Origin: Acinetobacter pittii
Lineage (GTDB): Bacteria; Pseudomonadota; Gammaproteobacteria; Pseudomonadales; Moraxellaceae
DNA: 64,000 nt
Reading direction: 5' to 3'
NCBI RefSeq assembly: GCF_034067285.1
Contig: NZ_CP139286.1
Coordinates: 372,001-436,000 of the forward strand
The position numbers and the translations under genes are program-made. The notes under the pieces are model-generated. The model was not told where the DNA came from. It was given only the letters and a program-made list of their open reading frames with translations, and searched no databases. Shown here in pieces: positions 20,851 through 31,506 of this stretch (the first letter of the stretch is position 1; every line of letters begins with the position of its first letter).

Positions 20851-21105
20851 TTAACGTACTTGTTCTTCATTTACTGTTCGGACGGATTGTCGATAGCCTT
20901 CAATATGTTCTGGCTGTTTTTTCGGAATGACTAACCATAAAACCAGATAAACTAAAATTCCTGGAAAGGCAGCACTCATAACTGAAATCAAAACAAAAAT
21001 GATGCGTAGTAAAGTTACGTTCCAACCAAAACGTTCAGCAATACCACCCATTACACCGGCGATCATGCTGTGTCGGTTCGAGCGATATAAACCAGAACTG
21101 GCCAT
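20851..21105 (-). CDS. PspC-domain membrane protein
   Basis: 84 residues. The PspC domain is seen in GLYRSNRHSMIAGVMGGIAE and RFGWNVTLLRIIFVL, followed by a second hydrophobic stretch and the charged tail PKKQPEHIEGY. In enterobacteria PspC works with PspB to sense envelope damage; here it is a stand-alone single-domain protein with no pspA, B or F beside it. AAGGAGA lies before the ATG. A general envelope-stress or membrane role is likely. Confidence 0.88.
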   Translation of the reverse strand: MASSGLYRSNRHSMIAGVMGGIAERFGWNVTLLRIIFVLISVMSAAFPGILVYLVLWLVIPKKQPEHIEGYRQSVRTVNEEQVR

Positions 21106-21347
21106 CTAATTCTCCTTAAAGATAAAAAATTACAAGAAGCTATTGCTCTTGCTTAATAGAAATATGGTGACGAAATTAAGGGTTTAAAGTCGTTTAAAAA
21201 GTAAAATAGTTAAAATATGTAAAGGATTGAAATGAAGGAAACCAACATCTACTAAAATGCACCTTTTCAGGGCTTAAAGGTTTAAAGCAGCAATCAGCTA
21301 GTGCCTGAATTGAGTATAAATGTAGCTGTTGCTGTTATCTGTGAATA

Positions 21348-22001
21348 ATGTATATGTCTTTGAAGTGGTCTAGGTTTTTAGTTAAGCATTTGGTTGTAGT
21401 GGCTGCAATGTGCATGACGCTAAGTGCTTGCGATATAAACCATACCAATTCAAAAGATCACTCTACTACAAGCTCTAATTCTAATCATGAAGAAAATTTA
21501 ATAAAAAGTAGCGCATCTATAAAAACATTAGATTATGTCGCTGGTCGTACTTTTTTACCTGAAGATACCTCAGATCAAACCCAAAAATTAAACGCAGCTT
21601 CATTGCAATATGTCGGGCGATATCACACTCGTATTTCATGTGAAGACGCTTTTGCTGATTGTGAATCGGGCGAAGCAGAGTACATTTTAAATTTATTACC
21701 AAATGGGACTGCTTATTGGAATGTTGTCCATTTTGGTCGTGTAGGAAGTAAAGATGGGTCTAAAAGTGCCGCTGTAAATCAGTTGTGTCCTACTCTAAAT
21801 TGGGAAGTAGATGAAAAAGAGCATGAGTTAACGATTCAATGTCCCTTATCTAAAGTTAATTTTTATTTTAATCTGGATGCAAATAAAAGATTGGTCACGA
21901 ATTTAGAAAAATTACTTTATAGTGACTATGGAAAAAATCGTGAATTTTTAGAGCAAAATTATTTTGTTCCAAATCGGGCGTATGTTTTGACTAAAGAATA
22001 G
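21348..22001 (+). CDS. Lipoprotein of unknown function, NlpE-like features
   Basis: 217 residues from ATG 21348; an ATG six bases later is equally possible. The signal peptide ends in the lipobox LSAC with cysteine C28. An unstructured Ser/Asn/His linker follows, then a domain with YVGRYHTRISCEDAFADCESGE and LLPNGTAYW. The Cys-x8-Cys arrangement and following strand are reminiscent of NlpE/CpxR-activating or META-type small beta domains, but I do not claim homology. D29 after the lipid cysteine would predict inner-membrane retention by the +2 rule. Confidence 0.75.
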   Translation: MYMSLKWSRFLVKHLVVVAAMCMTLSACDINHTNSKDHSTTSSNSNHEENLIKSSASIKTLDYVAGRTFLPEDTSDQTQKLNAASLQYVGRYHTRISCEDAFADCESGEAEYILNLLPNGTAYWNVVHFGRVGSKDGSKSAAVNQLCPTLNWEVDEKEHELTIQCPLSKVNFYFNLDANKRLVTNLEKLLYSDYGKNREFLEQNYFVPNRAYVLTKE

Positions 22002-22020
22002 ATAACCGTTTGATATAAAA

Positions 22021-22044
22021 AGAGCGCAATATAAATTGCGCTCT
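22021..22044. terminator. Bidirectional terminator
   Basis: Perfect 10-base stem AGAGCGCAAT/ATTGCGCTCT with a four-base loop, A run on the left and T5 on the right. It serves the lipoprotein gene (+) and the acyl-CoA dehydrogenase gene (-). Confidence 0.9.
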
Positions 22045-22069
22045 TTTTCATTTCACTAATTAAAAATCA

Positions 22070-23893
22070 TTAGTAGTCAAAGCTAAAGTGTTCAACTGGT
22101 AATGAGGTTAATGTACGAGATGTAGTCACCATCGATTCTGCATGGCCTTGAGCACGTGGCAATAAACGGTCAAAGTAGAAATCAGCAACTTTGATTTTTG
22201 CTTTATAGAATTCAGCAGTTTCTTGGCCATTACCCGCTTCTAATTTCTCAGAAGCCACCACAGCTTGTTGAGCCCAGAAATAAGCCATCATAACGTAGCC
22301 TGAGAACATCAAGAAATCTACAGAAGCAGAAGATACGATGTCGCGGTCTTTACGTGCAGCAAGCATGATACGAACGGTTAAAGTATTCCACTGAGCACAA
22401 AGCTTAGTTAAGTCCCAAGCAAAACGACGTAAATACTTATTACGTGCATGTGCAGCACAGAATTTTAAGATTTCAGCAGTGTATTCACGAACCACTTTAC
22501 CTTTTGAACTTAACAACACTTTACGACCGATCAAGTCGAGTGCTTGAACGCCAGTTGTTCCTTCATACAAAGTCGCAATACGTGCATCACGAGCAATTTG
22601 CTCCATACCCCATTCTTTAATGTAGCCATGGCCGCCGTAAACTTGCATACCGTGGTTAGCAGCTTCTAAACCAAGTTCAGTTAAGAAACCTTTTAAAATC
22701 GGCGTATAGAAACCAAGTTTATCATCATAGTCTTCGTAAGCAGCTTGGTCACCACGTGCTAAGGCATCTGTCATTTTGTCAGCGATTTGAGCAGCGTAGT
22801 AAATCATTGAGCGACCGCCTTCAGCGATTGCTTTTTGTGTTAATAGCATACGACGTACATCTGCATGGTGAATAATTGCATCAGCAACTTTATCTGGATC
22901 TTTTTTACCAGAAAGCGCACGCATTGACATACGATCTTTGGCATATGGTAATGCACCTTGGAAAGATAGCTCAGCATGTGCAATACCTTGAACAGCAGTA
23001 CCGATACGTGCTGTATTCATGAAGGTAAACATTGCATGTAGGCCCTTGTTAACTTCACCGATTAAATAACCAGTGGCATTATCAAAGTTGAGTACCGCAG
23101 TTGCAGAGGCACGGATCCCCATTTTATGTTCGATTGAACCACAAGTAACTGTGTTACGTTCACCAACACCATTATCAGCTGTAGGGATGAATTTTGGTAC
23201 GATGAATAATGAGATACCGCGGGTACCAGCCGGTGCATCTGGAAGGCGTGCAAGTACGATATGAATGATATTTTCAGTTAGGTCATGTTCACCGGCAGAA
23301 ATGAAGATTTTCGTACCAGTAATTTTATAAGTACCATCTGCTTGAGGTTCAGCTTTAGTTTTTACCTGACCTAAGTCTGTACCACATTGAGGTTCGGTTA
23401 AGCACATTGTGCCGCTCCAAGTTCCTTCAACCAGCTTAGGCATATAGGTTTGTTTTTGCTCATCAGTACCGAATTGCAAAATAGTATTCATACAACCAGA
23501 ACTTAAACCTGGATACATGGTAAATGACCAGTTTGCAGTACCCATCATCTCTGATTTAATCAGATTTAAAGACATTGGAAGGCCTTGACCACCAAATTCT
23601 TCTGGATAAGAAAGACCTTGCCAACCGCCCATTACAAATTGGTCATAAGCTTCTTTAAAGCCTTTAGGAGTAGTTACTTCGCCGTTGTCAAAATGGCAAC
23701 CTTCCTCATCACCAGATTGGTTAAGTGGCGACAATACGTTTTCACAATAATCTGCCGCACCTTCAAGAATCATATCAACTGTATCTGGATCTGCATTTTC
23801 ACCATTTGATAAAGTTTTATAGTGAGCAGGGTAATCTAATACTTCATTCATTAAGAAGCGGATATCGTGTAGCGGAGCTTTATATGCTGGCAT
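22070..23893 (-). CDS. Acyl-CoA dehydrogenase (long form, about 600 residues)
   Basis: 607-residue flavoprotein. In order: an extra N-terminal helical region (MPAYKAPLHDIRFLMNEVL), the usual N-terminal domain, the FAD/beta domain with MCLTEPQCGTDLGQ and IFISAGEHD, a C-terminal helical domain with MQVYGGHGYIKEWGMEQ, then an added C-terminal domain. The catalytic glutamate should be in LYEGTTGVQALDLIG. The length and extra ends match the group that includes DmdC-like and Acinetobacter fatty-acyl-CoA dehydrogenases in beta-oxidation. Chain-length preference cannot be told. It is transcribed alone. Confidence 0.92.
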   Translation of the reverse strand: MPAYKAPLHDIRFLMNEVLDYPAHYKTLSNGENADPDTVDMILEGAADYCENVLSPLNQSGDEEGCHFDNGEVTTPKGFKEAYDQFVMGGWQGLSYPEEFGGQGLPMSLNLIKSEMMGTANWSFTMYPGLSSGCMNTILQFGTDEQKQTYMPKLVEGTWSGTMCLTEPQCGTDLGQVKTKAEPQADGTYKITGTKIFISAGEHDLTENIIHIVLARLPDAPAGTRGISLFIVPKFIPTADNGVGERNTVTCGSIEHKMGIRASATAVLNFDNATGYLIGEVNKGLHAMFTFMNTARIGTAVQGIAHAELSFQGALPYAKDRMSMRALSGKKDPDKVADAIIHHADVRRMLLTQKAIAEGGRSMIYYAAQIADKMTDALARGDQAAYEDYDDKLGFYTPILKGFLTELGLEAANHGMQVYGGHGYIKEWGMEQIARDARIATLYEGTTGVQALDLIGRKVLLSSKGKVVREYTAEILKFCAAHARNKYLRRFAWDLTKLCAQWNTLTVRIMLAARKDRDIVSSASVDFLMFSGYVMMAYFWAQQAVVASEKLEAGNGQETAEFYKAKIKVADFYFDRLLPRAQGHAESMVTTSRTLTSLPVEHFSFDY

Positions 23894-24149
23894 GGCTTTA
23901 ATCCTAATTTTGAATCATTGTGGGATTATCTGAATCGATGATTTGATTATTCACTCACATGATAAAAATACAATGATAATGACATCCGAAAGAAATGTCA
24001 GAAAAGCGAATTTTGTCGAAAATAAATACACCTGAAATTATATTTTCTGCTACATTCAGGACTTATACTTTTATGTGAAAAAACAACTATTTTTTTATTT
24101 TTAGCAAGATTCGCTAAAAAGATAAAGCAATAAGGTTTTAAAAAAGGTT

Positions 24150-26483
24150 ATGCATTTAAAATATCTCAGTTTATGTTTATTTAGTTTGGGTTTGACCGCT
24201 TGTGCGCAGCATAACCTACGTCCATCAGTACCATCTACTCAGTTAGATCAAAAAGTCATTCAGGGTATGAATGCAATGTATGAATATCCAAGCTATGATT
24301 ACCGTGGGCATTTTAAAATTAATGTTGATTCAAACCAGTCAAAGAAAATAAATAATAAAGAAAAAACAGTACAATTAGATGCTGTAGTGCAAAAAAAAGT
24401 AGATCAATATTTACGTGAACAAAAAATTAATTTGAATAAAAAACAGAAGCAGGCGCTTTATGCCGCAATTGCAAATGAGCAAGCGGATTTAGGTGTTTCT
24501 GGTGAATCACGCTCAGAAAAAATAAACGCCGTATTAATTAATTTATTAAATGATCTTCAATTTAGCTACGATGGTTCAGTTCATTATCGTCAAAAAATGG
24601 GGTCTTTAAATCTCACGGCAAGATATGAAAAACCGACGCTTTTGGTACAGGCAAAATTGCCAATAGTACTGGATCTGAATGATTATAAATTTTACGTAAA
24701 TTATTTCGGATTAATGCCTTATCTGGTCAATAAAGATAATCAAAATAACTTGGCGTATGTCGATTTTTCAAAATATAAAAACCTGTTTACAAATGTGGAT
24801 ATGAAGAAATTCGTTGAATATGCGAAAGCTTCTGGTGCGGTATCATATCGTTTGGCCGAACCACAAAATTTACAACGTTTATCCGTTAGTGATGCTGAGC
24901 GTAAAGCGGGGATTGTAGAAAAAATTCGTTTAAAAGATACGGTTGAAGCGTTGTTGCTGCAATCAGAACTCTATGGGCAGGTCAATGAAAAATATCTGCA
25001 AAAAAATGTTTTCGGTTTTGATGAAGAAAAGATTGCCGAAACTATAGCAACTGATTTAGCTGCTTCGGAAGCGAAGAGTAAAGAGGGTAATGCTGAGGGG
25101 CAAAAAGTTTCTTCTGAAGATGCAGCAGCAGTTAGCCAGCAACTTTATTCACTTATTAATGCTCATTTTGGCAATACATTGGCTTCTGAAGAAGATGATG
25201 AAGATCAAGCCAATGCAGCTCAAGATGTCGCAGCAGCCCAGGAAGCTTCTGATTCAGCTCAAGCTGAGGATGCTGCTGTACCAGACGATGAACAAGGCGA
25301 GGAAGTAGCTTCACTTACACAAGACCAGTGTGTTGAATTACAGTCTCTAAAAAAACCAGTTGCCTTAGGTGATATTAATTACTGTCAAATTTACGGTATT
25401 GATGTGCTTGACCAGAGCGCTGTAAATACTGAAAAAACTCAGATTAAAGCGCATCGAGCTGCTCTAAAACAAACTTTCGCTGCTTATGATCAAAACCAGT
25501 TTGTTGATGATGAAGCATTTAAAGCACTATGGATCAAACATAAGGCAGAAATTGAACAAGCTTTACCAAAACAAAAAAATCCAATTACGATTGATGTAGG
25601 GTTGGATGAAAAAGGCCGTTTAGTCAACGCAGATTATGATATTGCCTATACACCATCTGAATTTAATCATCGCTTTAATATTAAAGCAGATATGCAAATT
25701 TTAAATTATGGTAAAGCAACCTCAATTAATCAGCAGCAACTTAAACAAGCGAAATCAGTTGCAGAAGCAAGCAAAGGTTCTATATTTGAAAACTTCATAA
25801 AAGGGTTTAGTGAAAAACTTGGGCAGAGTGATGTTTCTGAACATCCAGTTGGCTCACATAGCGATGTACAAGATTTAGATTCAAGTCTAGCGTTGTTGGC
25901 TAACCAAACTTATGATGCAACGCATGCTTATGACAAAACGTATAAGGCTGTGTTTATAGCAAAATTGACTGCTGAAAAACCGTCATATATTAATTATTAC
26001 TCAGTTCAACAGTTACAAGAAATTGCCGAGGTTTATGCTTACTGGTTCTCTGAAGAAGAAACTTATAATCCTCAAGGTAAAGCTTTAGAACGTATCGAGG
26101 CATTACAGAAAAAGCATCATCTTGAGCAAGAGGATCAATTTGATAATGACTTAGGTCGAGCTGTGGACCATATTGTGATCACAACAATACAAGGTGAAGC
26201 TGGGCGTGAAGCATGGCAAAAGCTACAGAAACAATATAAGCAACCAGAGCAGCTTTTCTCAAAACAGTATCAATTAGAATTTGAACAACAAAATGGTGCT
26301 TCTGCTGAAGAAAAACAATTGTTGTCACAAACGGCAGATATTTTAGGTAAGGTCTATGTCGCTGCACGTAAACAGCAACTTACGGAAAAAACAATTCAGA
26401 ATTTAAAACCTGAACATAACGAATTTATTGATTATGAGATTTTCCGAAAAGTTTATAAGCAGATGGTTACAGCAAAAAAATAA
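24150..26483 (+). CDS. Large lipoprotein of unknown function
   Basis: 777 residues. The signal peptide ends in the lipobox LTAC with cysteine C18. The mature protein is highly charged and helical. Residues about 300-390 are an acidic Ala/Glu/Asp/Gln-rich linker (ASEEDDEDQANAAQDVAAAQ), with a Cys pair soon after (QDQCVELQSL and INYCQIYG). I recognise no domain. The AQ after the lipid cysteine predicts the outer membrane. It is alone between terminators, with 256 AT-rich bases in front. It may be restricted to Acinetobacter. Confidence 0.8.
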   Translation: MHLKYLSLCLFSLGLTACAQHNLRPSVPSTQLDQKVIQGMNAMYEYPSYDYRGHFKINVDSNQSKKINNKEKTVQLDAVVQKKVDQYLREQKINLNKKQKQALYAAIANEQADLGVSGESRSEKINAVLINLLNDLQFSYDGSVHYRQKMGSLNLTARYEKPTLLVQAKLPIVLDLNDYKFYVNYFGLMPYLVNKDNQNNLAYVDFSKYKNLFTNVDMKKFVEYAKASGAVSYRLAEPQNLQRLSVSDAERKAGIVEKIRLKDTVEALLLQSELYGQVNEKYLQKNVFGFDEEKIAETIATDLAASEAKSKEGNAEGQKVSSEDAAAVSQQLYSLINAHFGNTLASEEDDEDQANAAQDVAAAQEASDSAQAEDAAVPDDEQGEEVASLTQDQCVELQSLKKPVALGDINYCQIYGIDVLDQSAVNTEKTQIKAHRAALKQTFAAYDQNQFVDDEAFKALWIKHKAEIEQALPKQKNPITIDVGLDEKGRLVNADYDIAYTPSEFNHRFNIKADMQILNYGKATSINQQQLKQAKSVAEASKGSIFENFIKGFSEKLGQSDVSEHPVGSHSDVQDLDSSLALLANQTYDATHAYDKTYKAVFIAKLTAEKPSYINYYSVQQLQEIAEVYAYWFSEEETYNPQGKALERIEALQKKHHLEQEDQFDNDLGRAVDHIVITTIQGEAGREAWQKLQKQYKQPEQLFSKQYQLEFEQQNGASAEEKQLLSQTADILGKVYVAARKQQLTEKTIQNLKPEHNEFIDYEIFRKVYKQMVTAKK

Positions 26484-26498
26484 AAGATGAGCAAAAAA

Positions 26499-26520
26499 AG
26501 AACCTACAGATGTAGGTTCT
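26499..26520. terminator. Bidirectional terminator
   Basis: AGAACCTACA/TGTAGGTTCT with a two-base centre, A7 before and T7 after. It ends the 777-residue lipoprotein gene (+) and aroE (-). Confidence 0.9.
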
Positions 26521-26529
26521 TTTTTTGAT

Positions 26530-27318
26530 TTATAGAAAATCTTTTAATTCTGGTTTTACGCCATTCCAGATATAAAAGGCTTCAATGGCTTGACCAACTA
26601 GCATGCCAAAACCTTCTGCATAAGGTACGTTGCGTTGTTTAGCTTGATCAAGAAAGCTAGATGGTTTGCCATAGGCCATTTCATAGGCATAGTTGAAGTC
26701 TAAATTTTCCGGTAGTTGTAAAGCGTCACCAGACAAACTTGCAGAAGTTGCATTAATGACAATATCAAATTTCCCTTCTAAATCATTTAGAGAAATTGCT
26801 TGTAATTGAGCTTGCGGGACTGCTGTTTTTAAGTCGTCTACAAGTTGTTCAGCGCGAGCAAGCGTCCGGTTTGCAATCACAATCTTTTTAGCGCCAGCCT
26901 GTACAAGCGGGTAAATAACACCACGAGTTGCACCACCAGCACCTAAAATTAAAATAGTAGTATTTTCTAGCTTCCAATCTAAAGCTTGAATTGCGGCAAC
27001 TAAGCCTTGGCCATCTGTATTGTCACCATGTAATTTGCCATTTTCCATCCATAGTGTATTTACGGCTTTGGCAATTTGAGCTCGTTCAGTCAGCACATCA
27101 CACAAAGCAAAAGCCTGTTCTTTAAATGGTACGGTAACATTCATGCCACTTCCGCCATTTTCAAAGAAACTACGCATACTCGATTCAAAACCATCAAGAG
27201 GTGCAAGACGTTTTTGGTAGTCTAGGTCAACACCAGTTTTTTGAGCGAAAGCATGATGCAATTCAGGAGAGCGTGATTGTTCGATTGGGTTGCCAATTAC
27301 TGCAAACTGTTTGGTCAT
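26530..27318 (-). CDS. aroE: Shikimate dehydrogenase (AroE)
   Basis: The start is ATG at 27318 (TKQFAVIGNPIEQSRSP); the longer frame begins with GTG and has 23 atypical residues. 262 residues. It reduces 3-dehydroshikimate to shikimate with NADPH for aromatic amino acids and folate. The substrate-binding serines are in QSRSPELHH, the catalytic lysine in MNVTVPFKEQAF, and the NADP-binding motif is GAGGATRGV. It lies 179 bases after the hemF stop on the same strand, with a terminator between, so it probably has its own promoter. Confidence 0.95.
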   Translation of the reverse strand: MTKQFAVIGNPIEQSRSPELHHAFAQKTGVDLDYQKRLAPLDGFESSMRSFFENGGSGMNVTVPFKEQAFALCDVLTERAQIAKAVNTLWMENGKLHGDNTDGQGLVAAIQALDWKLENTTILILGAGGATRGVIYPLVQAGAKKIVIANRTLARAEQLVDDLKTAVPQAQLQAISLNDLEGKFDIVINATSASLSGDALQLPENLDFNYAYEMAYGKPSSFLDQAKQRNVPYAEGFGMLVGQAIEAFYIWNGVKPELKDFL

Positions 27319-27450
27319 TCTTATATCCAAAATTTTAAAATGGCATGAGGCAGATAAAGTCTGTACTGAATTTTCAGTAGGCCTCACTATAAGCCAAATT
27401 AGAATAAGAAAAAATATTTGAATGAGGTTCAGAAAATTGAAAATAAAAAA

Positions 27451-27484
27451 GGAGATTCTCTAGGGTGGAAGCCAAAGAATCTCC
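27451..27484 (-). terminator. Terminator after hemF
   Basis: GGAGATTCT (27451-27459) pairs with AGAATCTCC (27476-27484). On the minus strand the stem is followed by TTTTTTATTTT. Confidence 0.85.
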
Positions 27485-27497
27485 AAAAAGCAAAAAA

Positions 27498-28487
<990 letters not shown>

Positions 28488-28513
28488 TCAAAACACAAAA
28501 CCATAAAAAAAGT

Positions 28514-28547
28514 AAGGGATTTTAAAGAAATGTCTTAAAAATCCCTT
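28514..28547 (-). terminator. Terminator after ribA
   Basis: AAGGGATTTT (28514-28523) pairs with AAAATCCCTT (28538-28547). On the minus strand it is followed by AC and seven T, so it ends ribA just before hemF. Confidence 0.8.
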
Positions 28548-28574
28548 TTAATTATTTTTAAATTTCTGATTTTT

Positions 28575-29177
28575 TTAGAAATCATCTTTTTGATAAAGAT
28601 GATCCATACGTTCACGTTTAGTTTTTAAATATTGTTCATTAAAAGGGTTACGTCCAACGGTTAATGGAACACGACCAACTACATTAATACCTTGGTCCTT
28701 GAGTGCCTGAATTTTCAAAGGATTGTTAGTAATTAACTTAACTTCTTTTACTTTTAAATGGTCGAGCATAATGCTGCACATGTCGTAACGGCGTGCATCG
28801 GCGGGTAAATTTAAAAGTAAATTTGCATCTACCGTGTCATGACCTTGATCTTGCAAGGCATAGGCACGAATTTTATTTGTGAGCCCAATACCACGGCCTT
28901 CTTGGCGTAAATATAAAATAACACCTTGACCTGCTTCGTTGATGAGCTTTTGAGTTGCCTGTAATTGAGGGCCGCAGTCACATTTTAATGACGCAAAAGC
29001 ATCACCTGTTAAGCATTCTGAATGAACACGTACTAAAACAGGGCCTGTGGGTGGATTTTCTAACCCTTTAGAAAGTGCCACATGTTCTTCACCCGATACT
29101 GGATCTTGAAACACAGAAATATTGAATTCACCAAAAGCAGTCGGGAGTTTTGATGTTGCAATGAACTCTATAGGCAC
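28575..29177 (-). CDS. ribA: GTP cyclohydrolase II (RibA)
   Basis: 200 residues, stand-alone RibA without a RibB domain. It opens GTP to the first pyrimidine intermediate of riboflavin. The zinc cysteines appear in [17 protein letters not shown] (C-x10-C-x-C), with [15 protein letters not shown] and the DLLxNLP-like stretch also typical. I checked the upstream region for an FMN riboswitch and did not recognise one. It is divergent from dxs. Confidence 0.95.
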   Translation of the reverse strand: MPIEFIATSKLPTAFGEFNISVFQDPVSGEEHVALSKGLENPPTGPVLVRVHSECLTGDAFASLKCDCGPQLQATQKLINEAGQGVILYLRQEGRGIGLTNKIRAYALQDQGHDTVDANLLLNLPADARRYDMCSIMLDHLKVKEVKLITNNPLKIQALKDQGINVVGRVPLTVGRNPFNEQYLKTKRERMDHLYQKDDF

Positions 29178-29480
29178 AGATTAACTCATCTTTTAACCGA
29201 AAACGGTTTAAAGTATAGCGTAATGCTGGGAGATTGGTCGAATTGTCATAATCATTTTGAGCACTAAGGTTTTCTTTTTTGTATAAAGAAGACGATAATA
29301 GTTGATAAATAGTCAGATTATTCAGGATAATCTGCCAACCATACCCATACTGTATGAGAGACTGCTTTGCATGACCTCGTTCGCAAATGTGGCTGATTGA
29401 AGGTGACTTCATTCGATTGTATGATCGACCCATTTTGACCCAGCTTAGGATTTGCCAGGCTTATAAAGGCTTTGCCACAT
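29178..29480. promoter_or_regulatory. ribA-dxs divergent region with two dyads
   Basis: 303 bases with no credible gene. CAGATTAT (29314-29321) and ATAATCTG (29327-29334) form a perfect 8-base inverted repeat with a five-base loop, and CATAC-T-GTATG (29346-29356) is a second dyad. Both lie 125-170 bases before dxs, where an operator or leader structure could act. No T run follows either. Confidence 0.4.
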
Positions 29481-31385
29481 ATGTTGTATACCGAAATTCC
29501 AACTCAACGCCCTGTTACGCCATTGTTAGATGCAATTGATCATCCTCAACAATTACGTCAGCTCGAGCATAGCCAATTGGTTCAAGTGGCTGATGAGTTG
29601 CGTCAATATATTTTATATGCAGCAGGCCAGAGTGGTGGCCATTTCGGTGCTAACCTCGGCGTGGTTGAGCTGACGGTTGCGCTGCATTATTGCTTTAATA
29701 CTCCAAATGACCGATTAGTTTGGGATGTAGGACATCAGGCGTATCCGCATAAAGTCCTGACTGGTCGTCGTGAGCAAATGACAACCATCCGTGCTAAAAA
29801 CGGTTTAGCAGCATTTCCAGCTAGAGAAGAATCAGTTTTTGATACCTTTGGTGTAGGACATTCATCCACTGCAATTTCAGCAGGTTTAGGAATGTCTTTA
29901 GCGCGTCGCTATCAAAACGACCCATGTGATGTGGTATGTATTGTTGGTGATGGTGCAATGACGGCAGGTATGGCATTTGAAGCCATGAACGATGCTGTCG
30001 CACATGACGCTGATTTAATTGTTGTACTTAATGACAATGACATGTCAATTTCTTGTAGCACAGGTGGCTTTGCCAAGCATTTAGCTGCAATTTGGGAAAA
30101 AGGCCATTTAGTTAATGTCGATGAACATGGTGAGGCGTATGTACAGCCACATCCGAAATGGACGTACAACTCTCGTTTACATCAATCAGCAACAGATGCG
30201 GCCGATAATTTATTTAAAGCTATTGGTTTCGATTACTTCGGTCCTTTCGATGGGCATGATGTAAATCAACTTGTTCAAGTATTTAACGCATTAAAAAAAC
30301 GTAAAGGTCCACGCTTAGTCCACGTTTATACTAAAAAAGGTAAGGGCTTTACTCCGGCAGAAGCCGACCCAATCACCTACCATGCAATTAGTAAAGTTAA
30401 TGCGACTTCCGCGGGTAAAACACCGCCAAAATATTCAGATGTATTTGGTCAATGGTTGTGTGACGAAGCTGCACAAGATGAACGTTTATTAGCGATTACT
30501 CCAGCTATGTGCGAAGGCTCAGGCATGGTTAAGTTTGCTAAAGAATTTCCAAAGCGCTTCTTCGATGTTGCAATCGCTGAACAGCATGCAGTAACACTTG
30601 CAGCGGGAATGGCGTGTGAAGGGTTAAAACCTGTTGTTGCAATCTATTCAACATTCTTACAGCGTGGTTATGATCAACTTATTCATGATGTTGCATTACA
30701 AAATCTTGATGTAACTTTCGGTATTGACCGTGCTGGTTTGGTGGGTGAAGATGGTCCAACTCATGCAGGTGCATATGATTATGCATACATGCGTACAGTC
30801 CCGAACATGGTCATCATGGCACCAAAAGATGAAAATGAATGTCGTCAAATGCTACATACTGCCTATGTCTATAATGGACCAGCGGCAGTACGTTACCCAC
30901 GTGGTGCAGGGGTAGGGGTTGAAATTCAGCAAGAGTTAACTGCGATTGAATTAGGTAAAGCCGAAATCGTTGCTGAAATTAAATCTGCTTGTGATGAGCA
31001 GATTACGATTTTGGCATTTGGTAGCCGCGTTATGGTTGCCATAGAAGCTGCTGAGCAATTTGCACAAAAACACGATGTCGGTGTGCGCGTTGTAAATATG
31101 CGTTTTGTGAAACCACTTGATGAAAAAATTATTCGTGAGTTGGCTGAACACACACATTTATTTGTTACTGTCGAAGAGCACGCAATTATGGGTGGTGCAG
31201 GCAGTGCGGTAAATGAGTTCATGGCACAAGAACAAATTGTGAAGCCTATTATCAATTTAGGTCTGCCAGATTTGTTCTTACAACAGGCGTCACACGGTCA
31301 AATGCTACAAGATTGTGGGTTAGATGCTAAAGGTATTTTGAGCTCAATTGAGCGAGCTTGGCTTAAGCTAAATCAGGTGGTTTAA
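29481..31385 (+). CDS. dxs: 1-Deoxy-D-xylulose-5-phosphate synthase (Dxs)
   Basis: 634 residues from ATG 29481 ([11 protein letters not shown]); the longer frame begins with TTG. A thiamine-diphosphate enzyme that condenses pyruvate and glyceraldehyde 3-phosphate, the first step of the MEP isoprenoid pathway. The cofactor motif starts at [19 protein letters not shown]; the catalytic histidine is in [13 protein letters not shown], and transketolase-type [12 protein letters not shown] and [13 protein letters not shown] follow. AAAGG is ten bases before the start. suhB follows on the same strand. Confidence 0.96.
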   Translation: MLYTEIPTQRPVTPLLDAIDHPQQLRQLEHSQLVQVADELRQYILYAAGQSGGHFGANLGVVELTVALHYCFNTPNDRLVWDVGHQAYPHKVLTGRREQMTTIRAKNGLAAFPAREESVFDTFGVGHSSTAISAGLGMSLARRYQNDPCDVVCIVGDGAMTAGMAFEAMNDAVAHDADLIVVLNDNDMSISCSTGGFAKHLAAIWEKGHLVNVDEHGEAYVQPHPKWTYNSRLHQSATDAADNLFKAIGFDYFGPFDGHDVNQLVQVFNALKKRKGPRLVHVYTKKGKGFTPAEADPITYHAISKVNATSAGKTPPKYSDVFGQWLCDEAAQDERLLAITPAMCEGSGMVKFAKEFPKRFFDVAIAEQHAVTLAAGMACEGLKPVVAIYSTFLQRGYDQLIHDVALQNLDVTFGIDRAGLVGEDGPTHAGAYDYAYMRTVPNMVIMAPKDENECRQMLHTAYVYNGPAAVRYPRGAGVGVEIQQELTAIELGKAEIVAEIKSACDEQITILAFGSRVMVAIEAAEQFAQKHDVGVRVVNMRFVKPLDEKIIRELAEHTHLFVTVEEHAIMGGAGSAVNEFMAQEQIVKPIINLGLPDLFLQQASHGQMLQDCGLDAKGILSSIERAWLKLNQVV

Positions 31386-31420
31386 GCCTTTAATAAAATT
31401 TTTGAAACATTTTTTCCCCT

Positions 31421-31454
31421 AAAGCGCATTCATTTGCTAAAATGTATGCGCTTT
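31421..31454. terminator. Inverted repeat between dxs and suhB
   Basis: AAAGCGCAT (31421-31429) and ATGCGCTTT (31446-31454), a perfect 9-base stem with a 16-base loop. Only four T follow, so it may be a weak dxs terminator or a structure at the suhB promoter. The loop contains TGCTAAAAT, which could serve as a -10 element. Confidence 0.45.
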
Positions 31455-31506
31455 TATGCATTATTCTTTGTCAAAATCTTCAAATTTGTATTGTAGTGGG
31501 TGTTCA

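Noticed and set aside
29128..29433. A 101-residue minus-strand frame across the ribA start and the ribA-dxs gap
   Set aside because: No family, no signal, overlaps ribA in another frame; taken as chance.
29178..29480. FMN riboswitch upstream of ribA
   Set aside because: I did not see the conserved multi-branched FMN element; only simple dyads are present.
31421..31454. Operator for suhB
   Set aside because: The 9-base stem more simply fits a weak dxs terminator; kept as an inverted repeat only.
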